This document shows, in pieces, positions 59,508-64,000 of a stretch of DNA of 64,000 bases (its first letter is position 1; each line of letters begins with the position of its first letter). Made by a program: the position numbers and the translations under genes. The notes below the pieces were generated by a model. That model was not told where the DNA came from. It did not search any database and saw nothing but the letters and a program-made list of their open reading frames with translations. The stretch comes from Ignavibacteria bacterium (GTDB taxonomy: Bacteria > Bacteroidota > Ignavibacteria > Tepidaquicellales > Tepidaquicellaceae), in the NCBI GenBank assembly GCA_041649015.1, contig JBAZNU010000001.1, positions 620,001 to 684,000 on the forward strand, in the 5' to 3' direction.

Positions 59508-59547
59508 CGCAAGCAAGATGTAAGCCGCGGCGCATCTTCGACTTGCG
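59508..59547. repeat. Imperfect hairpin between actF and the cytochrome gene
   Basis: CGCAAG (59508-59513) pairs with CTTGCG (59542-59547), and AAGATG (59515-59520) with CATCTT (59533-59538), around a GC-rich loop. It has no T-tract, so termination is doubtful; an mRNA processing or stability hairpin within the operon, or another dispersed repeat, is possible. Confidence 0.5.
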
Positions 59548-59577
59548 TTACACTAAAAAATAAAAAGCTTATAAAAT

Positions 59578-60516
59578 ATGATTGGCGAAAACGACAATAT
59601 AAATCTCGAGGTAAACGACAAGAAGAAAACCCTTCTCGGATTTTATGGTTTATTCTATGTTATGCTGCTTGTAATAATTGTAGTGATTGGATATTCTTAT
59701 CTGGGAAAGCTTGAGTATTTTTCAAGAGAAAGTTTAACACCTTCTTCGCTCACAAAGGATTCGGCAGCAGTAACGACTGCAGATCTGCCTATAGTGAAAG
59801 GGTCTATAAGCGCACCGGTTGACCTTGCAAAAGAGATTGTTTCAACACCTGAGAAAATTGCAAAGGGAAAGACATTGTTCGATGCTAATTGTGTGAGCTG
59901 TCATGGTACTGAAGGAAAAGGTGACGGAGCGGCAGGAAAAACGCTCAATCCACCACCCAGAAATTTTCACGACTTAAACGGCTGGACAAACGGAGCGACT
60001 TTTTCGAGTATGTATAAAACTTTACAGGAAGGCATCACCGCAAGGGGAATGGCGTCGTACAACAATCTAAAGCCCGAAGAAAGAATCGATATAATACTTT
60101 ATATAAGAACTTTTTTACCGAACTATCCAGCGATAGACCAGAAGGAAATGGCCACGGTAGATGCTGCATACAGTCTCACAAAAGGTTTTAAACTACCTAA
60201 CCAGATACCGGTAAAGATGGCAGAGGAAAAACTTCTGGATGAAAAGAAAGAAACATTAACAAAAATAGAAAATGTTGTAAACACAATCAGCAGCGATAAT
60301 AGCAGCGGTGCGGTTATATTCAAAAGGATGAGTTTTGACGTTAAACGTTCGGTTTCTTCAATGGCAGGAAACATGAAATGGAATGAAAATGAAAATGCAT
60401 TTGTTAAGTTTGTTACATTACACCCTTTATCAAAGGGTTTCAATGCGTCTTTAAATCTCACTCCAGAAGAATGGAGCGCAGCTTTTCAGTATGCAAAAAA
60501 CATGTTTTCAAAATAG
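59578..60516 (+). CDS. Membrane-anchored monohaem cytochrome c
   Basis: A probable electron carrier between ACIII and the oxidase. One transmembrane helix (residues ~20-45, LLGFYGLFYVMLLVIIVVIG) anchors a periplasmic domain. The haem site is CVSCHGTEGKGDGAAG near residues 103-118, with RGMASYNNL supplying the likely axial methionine, and RIDIILYIRTFLPNYPA closing the fold. The C-terminal ~110 residues (after ~200) are an extra helical region of unknown role. SCO follows immediately: its ATG is the base after this stop. Confidence 0.88.
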   Translation: MIGENDNINLEVNDKKKTLLGFYGLFYVMLLVIIVVIGYSYLGKLEYFSRESLTPSSLTKDSAAVTTADLPIVKGSISAPVDLAKEIVSTPEKIAKGKTLFDANCVSCHGTEGKGDGAAGKTLNPPPRNFHDLNGWTNGATFSSMYKTLQEGITARGMASYNNLKPEERIDIILYIRTFLPNYPAIDQKEMATVDAAYSLTKGFKLPNQIPVKMAEEKLLDEKKETLTKIENVVNTISSDNSSGAVIFKRMSFDVKRSVSSMAGNMKWNENENAFVKFVTLHPLSKGFNASLNLTPEEWSAAFQYAKNMFSK

Positions 60517-61278
60517 ATGAAGAAATATTTATTCATAATATTATTATTAACTTTATCGCTTGGCGCAGGTGCCGACGACAAAAAATCACAGGTTGGTCTT
60601 GACGAAAAACTGGGACAGAACATTCCGATGAATTTGTCTTTGCTGGATGAATACGGCAAGCCTGTTAAACTAAGCGAGCTGACAGAAAGTAAACCGTTTG
60701 CCCTTACGCTTGTTTATTACAGGTGTCCGGGGATATGCAGTCCGCTGCTGACAGGATTAGCAAAAGTGGTTGATTTGTCTGATTTAACACCGGGAAAAGA
60801 TTACAAAATTATAACGGTCAGTTTTGACCCAACAGAAACATATTTAACAGGCAGCGAGAAGAAGAAGAATTATTTTGAACAGCTTACCAAGAAGAAGCTT
60901 GAAAACAGCGACTGGAGATTTCTTACAGCCGACAGTGCCACCATTGCTCAGTTAACAGACGCAGTCGGATTCAGGTACATAAAGCAGGATAATGAATTTA
61001 TTCATTCGGCGGTGGTTACCTTGCTTTCACCAGAGGGTAAGATCACAAGATATCTTAATGGAACCGATTTTCTTCCGATGGATTTCAAACTCGGAATTAT
61101 CGAAGCATCTGAAGGAAGGGTTGGGTCGACTATTTCAAAGATAGTAAGCCTGTGTTATAGTTATGACGCCGAAGGAAAACAATACGTACTGAACATTACA
61201 CGCGTTGCAGGCGGCGGAATGGTTTTATTACTCGGAGTTTTTGTGGTTATATTAATAGTAAAGAAAAAGAAAAATTAA
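60517..61278 (+). CDS. SCO1/SenC-type copper chaperone
   Basis: Assembles the CuA centre of cytochrome oxidase. A signal or anchor helix occupies the first ~20 residues. The thioredoxin-like domain has the copper-binding CxxxC in YYRCPGICSPLLTGL (near 69-83) and the distal histidine in FIHSAVVTLLSPEGKI (near 163). A C-terminal transmembrane helix (GGGMVLLLGVFVVILIV) ends in a lysine cluster, so it may be anchored at both ends. At 253 residues it is a little longer than typical Sco. It is located directly before the oxidase subunits. Confidence 0.9.
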   Translation: MKKYLFIILLLTLSLGAGADDKKSQVGLDEKLGQNIPMNLSLLDEYGKPVKLSELTESKPFALTLVYYRCPGICSPLLTGLAKVVDLSDLTPGKDYKIITVSFDPTETYLTGSEKKKNYFEQLTKKKLENSDWRFLTADSATIAQLTDAVGFRYIKQDNEFIHSAVVTLLSPEGKITRYLNGTDFLPMDFKLGIIEASEGRVGSTISKIVSLCYSYDAEGKQYVLNITRVAGGGMVLLLGVFVVILIVKKKKN

Positions 61279-61287
61279 ATATACTTA

Positions 61288-62907
61288 ATGAACGACGTTT
61301 CTTATTTAAAATACCAAGGTAAATATAAAGGTCTGTTAGGATGGATTCTTTCTACTGACCATAAGCGGATTGCTATTCTTTATCTTGTGGCAATAATGGT
61401 TTTCTTTCTTGTTGCTATGACTTTCGGATTCCTTATGAGGTTCGAAATGTTATCGATGGGAAAAACAATCATTGACCCGCAAACTTATAATGCTTTGTTT
61501 ACACTGCATGGGGTAATAATGATATTCCTGTTTATAATTCCCGGAATTCCTGCGGTGTTTGGCAACTTTTTTCTTCCGATTATGCTGGGAGCAAAGGATG
61601 TATCATTTCCCAGATTAAATCTGCTTTCGTGGTATTTTTACATTTTTGGTGCGTTTCTGGTGCTCATTTCTTTGTTTGTTGGCGGAGGACCGATAGATAC
61701 AGGATGGACTTTCTACGTTCCTTACAGTCTTCGTACTCAGGCAAATGTTTCTCTTGCGGTATTTGCTGCGTTTGTCCTGGGTTTTTCATCAATATTAACC
61801 GGATTGAATTTTATTGTTACAATTCACAGGATGAGATGTCCGGGTATGGGATGGTTTAAGATGCCGTTGTTTGCATGGGGGCTTTACTCGACATCATGGA
61901 TTCAGGTTCTCGCTACTCCTGTTCTTGGCATTACATTGTTATTAATAATATTAGAAAGAGTATTTGGCGTTGGAATATTTGACCCTGCTCTCGGCGGTGA
62001 TCCTTTATTATATCAACATCTATTCTGGATATATTCGCACCCGGCAGTATATATTATGATATTACCTGCAATGGGTCTTGTCTCTGAAATCATACCGACA
62101 TTTTCAAGGAAAGATATATTTGGTTACGGACCGATTGCAATGTCATCACTTGCCATTGCGTTCGTTGGTTATCTTGTCTGGGGACATCATATGTTTTCAA
62201 GCGGAATAAGCGATACATCGAGAGCAATATTCTCCTTTTTGACATTTGTTGTTGCCATACCAACGGGTATTAAAGTTTTTAACTGGGTTGCAACGATGTA
62301 TAAAGGTTCTATAGATGCCCGCGCTCCGTTTCTGTTTGTTGTCGCGTTTATTTTTATTTTTTCAATAGGAGGATTAACGGGTCTTGTGCTGGGGTCGTTA
62401 AACACTGATATACATTTAACCGATACATATTTTGTGGTTGCACATTTTCACTATGTCATGTTTGGCGGCATGGGTCTGCTGTTTTTTGCGGGATTTCATT
62501 ATTGGTTTCCCAAAATGTTTGGAAAAATGTACAATGAAAAAGTTGCAAAATTAGGCACGTTAATTTTTGTGATAGGATTTAACACGCTTTACTTTCCGAT
62601 GTTTATAATGGGATATTTGGGTATGCCGAGAAGGTATTACGATTATTTACCCGAATATAAAATATATCATATTATTTCTACTGTAGGTTCATGGATTTTA
62701 ATTCTTGGAATTTTAATTCTAATTATCAATCTTTTAAAAGCTCTTCTGAGCAAGGAAAAAACGACGGAAATAAATCCCTGGGGAGGCACAACGCTTGAGT
62801 GGACGGTTCCTTCACCACCCCCGCTTGAAAATTTTGATGAGATACCAACCGTGACACACGGACCATATTACAGAGATAATTTAATTAAACCGGAGAAAAG
62901 TCATTAA
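61288..62907 (+). CDS. coxA: Heme-copper oxidase subunit I, A2-type
   Basis: The catalytic subunit reducing O2 and pumping protons. It has twelve hydrophobic helices over 539 residues. Low-spin haem and CuB ligands are present: LHGVIMIFL, WIYSHPAVYIMILPAMG with His251, VWGHHMFSSG, and the HFHYVMFGGMG end. The D-channel glutamate of the A1 type (GHPEVY) is replaced by Y249-S250 (YSHPAVY), which defines A2-type oxidases such as the Rhodothermus caa3 enzyme. A short C-terminal tail follows helix 12. Subunits III, IV and II follow. Confidence 0.95.
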   Translation: MNDVSYLKYQGKYKGLLGWILSTDHKRIAILYLVAIMVFFLVAMTFGFLMRFEMLSMGKTIIDPQTYNALFTLHGVIMIFLFIIPGIPAVFGNFFLPIMLGAKDVSFPRLNLLSWYFYIFGAFLVLISLFVGGGPIDTGWTFYVPYSLRTQANVSLAVFAAFVLGFSSILTGLNFIVTIHRMRCPGMGWFKMPLFAWGLYSTSWIQVLATPVLGITLLLIILERVFGVGIFDPALGGDPLLYQHLFWIYSHPAVYIMILPAMGLVSEIIPTFSRKDIFGYGPIAMSSLAIAFVGYLVWGHHMFSSGISDTSRAIFSFLTFVVAIPTGIKVFNWVATMYKGSIDARAPFLFVVAFIFIFSIGGLTGLVLGSLNTDIHLTDTYFVVAHFHYVMFGGMGLLFFAGFHYWFPKMFGKMYNEKVAKLGTLIFVIGFNTLYFPMFIMGYLGMPRRYYDYLPEYKIYHIISTVGSWILILGILILIINLLKALLSKEKTTEINPWGGTTLEWTVPSPPPLENFDEIPTVTHGPYYRDNLIKPEKSH

Positions 62908-62909
62908 TT

Positions 62910-63527
62910 ATGAGTAACGAAACAGCCGTAGCTCACGTCCATAGAGACGACGAAGGCTCTAAAATGGGAATGTGGCTCTTTTTGTTGACAGAGCTTCTTC
63001 TTTTTGGGGGCATGTTCCTTCTGTATGCATCTTACAGATTCATGTACCCTGACGCGTTTAAAGTAGCCGCAATGAACTTAGATACACTTATCGGAGCGGT
63101 TAATACAATCTTGCTGCTGACAAGCAGTCTAACGGTTGTTATTGCAATCATAGCATTAAGAAGAAACCAAAAAACCTTTAGCATATATATGCTGATGTTC
63201 ACGGTTGTCGCAGGCGGTGCATTCCTGGTAAACAAATATTTTGAATGGAGTGCTAAATTCCATCACGGCATTTATCCTAAAGGACCTGCAATGGCTGATA
63301 TGTCAGACGGGGAAAATATTTTCTTTGGGCTTTACTATGTTATGACAGGGCTCCATGCTTTGCATATTGTGGTCGGACTTGTCTTCATTCTTTTTATGGT
63401 CTATTTTATAAAAAAAGATAAACAAACAGCAGACAACAACCAAAGACTTGAAAACGCCGGTCTTTACTGGCATCTGGTTGATATAATTTGGATATTTTTA
63501 TTTCCGTTATTTTACTTAATTCATTAA
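62910..63527 (+). CDS. coxC: Heme-copper oxidase subunit III
   Basis: A 205-residue membrane protein with five helices. Family landmarks are GMWLFLLTELLLFGGMFLLY at the N-terminus (the conserved glutamate-containing helix), FEWSAKFHHGIYP, FFGLYYVMTGLHALHIVVGL and WHLVDIIWIFLFPLFYLI. It starts 2 bases after coxA. This short form lacks the first two helices found in the mitochondrial type. Confidence 0.92.
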   Translation: MSNETAVAHVHRDDEGSKMGMWLFLLTELLLFGGMFLLYASYRFMYPDAFKVAAMNLDTLIGAVNTILLLTSSLTVVIAIIALRRNQKTFSIYMLMFTVVAGGAFLVNKYFEWSAKFHHGIYPKGPAMADMSDGENIFFGLYYVMTGLHALHIVVGLVFILFMVYFIKKDKQTADNNQRLENAGLYWHLVDIIWIFLFPLFYLIH

Positions 63528-63536
63528 TAAAAGATT

Positions 63537-63845
63537 ATGAGCGAACATCATTCAAACGCACATCACGAACACCTTGGATACGGGCTGTACATACTCGTTT
63601 GGGCAGGACTTGTTGGTCTTACTACTATTACGGTTGCAGTTGCGGGATTTAATCTTGCAAGCCTTACTATTGTCGTAGCAATAGGAATTGCAATAGTGAA
63701 ATCACTACTTGTGACAAACTATTTTATGCATGTAAGAACAGATTCGGGAGTGTTCAAGGTGTTTATATTTGTATGTCTTGCAACCTTTATTGTAATGATT
63801 GTGCTTACGTTTTTTGACTTAACTTACAGATTTCCTTTAAAATGA
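63537..63845 (+). CDS. coxD: Oxidase subunit IV family protein (prokaryotic)
   Basis: A 102-residue protein with three hydrophobic helices after a histidine-rich N-terminus (HHSNAHHEHLGYGL). The conserved pattern is LVGLTTITVAVAGFNLASLT, then VKSLLVTNYFMHVRTDSGVF and a last helix. It belongs to the small bacterial cytochrome-oxidase subunit IV family. The stop overlaps the start of the next gene (ATGA). Confidence 0.85.
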   Translation: MSEHHSNAHHEHLGYGLYILVWAGLVGLTTITVAVAGFNLASLTIVVAIGIAIVKSLLVTNYFMHVRTDSGVFKVFIFVCLATFIVMIVLTFFDLTYRFPLK

Positions 63846-64000
63846 AACCAAACATAGTTCAAAGCACTGATACAACCTTTATCATTATCGTAGGAATTTC
63901 AATATTCTTCCTGCTGATAATTACCGTTGCAATGTTCTATTTTATGTATAAGTTCAGCAGAAAAAGAAATCCTGTTGCAACCGATATTACAGGGAACACG
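63842..64000 (+). CDS. coxB: Oxidase subunit II, N-terminal part (runs off window)
   Basis: The ATG at 63842 overlaps the subunit IV stop by 4 bases. The visible 53 codons begin MKPNIVQSTDTTFIIIVGI, with one transmembrane helix and then MYKFSRKRNPVATDITGNT. The position and the ...FSRKRNPVAT... motif after the first helix are typical of subunit II, whose CuA domain would lie beyond the window. No other subunit II candidate is in the operon, which supports the call. Confidence 0.75.
   Translation, partial: MKPNIVQSTDTTFIIIVGISIFFLLIITVAMFYFMYKFSRKRNPVATDITGNT

Overview
The window looks like a chromosomal segment of an aerobic, low-GC member of the Ignavibacteria / Bacteroidota-Chlorobi (FCB) group. 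The signs are: several secreted proteins ending in a type IX secretion (T9SS) sorting domain with the NYPNPFNP signature; TAnnTTTG-type promoter elements; a LytS/LytTR two-component locus; and an alternative complex III (ACIII) operon running into a heme-copper oxidase operon. A perfect 16-bp parS site, parA-parB and mnmG suggest the segment lies in the origin-proximal part of the chromosome. No rRNA, tRNA, CRISPR array, transposase or integrase was seen.

Layout. 1-1.8 kb: 5' part of a secreted beta-propeller protein (minus strand). 2.8-7.4 kb: plus-strand operon (family 2 glycosyltransferase, lpxA, CYTH protein, panB, MscS channel, macrodomain protein). 7.6-12.6 kb: minus-strand mnmG, comM/yifB, der, with parS between mnmG and comM. 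12.7-17.3 kb: T9SS cargo genes, including a tandem paralogous pair. 17.4-23.5 kb: a gene graveyard with four decayed genes (zinc-type dehydrogenase, SBBP-repeat surface protein, ketopantoate reductase, a possible esterase), a perfect 167-bp tandem duplication, and intact genes for a membrane protein, a TPR lipoprotein and an S41 protease. 23.6-26.4 kb: LytS kinase, LytTR regulator and a second LytS-like protein that lacks the phospho-acceptor histidine. 26.9-39.4 kb: mostly housekeeping and envelope genes (AIM24-like, rhomboid, NrnA, GT-C transferase, obgE, surE, PIG-L deacetylase, phosphoglycosyl transferase, YbjT-like protein, MGMT). 40-44.4 kb: citrate synthase, UPF0173 hydrolase, parA-parB, RidA. 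44.9-50.8 kb: a defence block with McrBC (type IV restriction) and an AbiE toxin-antitoxin pair with a nested palindromic operator. 51-51.5 kb: a low-complexity AGCG-type repeat field. 51.7-64 kb: ACIII (actA, a small membrane protein, actB, actC, an actD-actE fusion, actF), a membrane cytochrome c, SCO, and oxidase subunits I, III, IV and the start of II.

How it works together. ACIII oxidises quinol and passes electrons through its haems and the anchored cytochrome c to an A2-type oxidase, recognised by the YSHP signature in subunit I. SCO probably loads CuA. Citrate synthase feeds the same aerobic metabolism. Three minus-strand promoters (near 15.6, 17.3 and 23.4 kb) share a TATATTTG-like element and two ~10-bp direct repeats 21 bp apart. 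That is the usual architecture of a LytTR target, and the adjacent LytTR locus is the obvious candidate regulator.

The most distinctive observations are the predicted LytTR regulon with a partner pseudokinase; a surE 3'-end duplicate flanking a two-gene envelope cassette, with codon-silent divergence that points to recombination with a relative; short repeats that have apparently entered coding sequences in frame (actB, ridA); the actD-actE fusion; and a McrB with PUA/EVE-like sensor regions. All family assignments are by eye from motifs; no searches were run.
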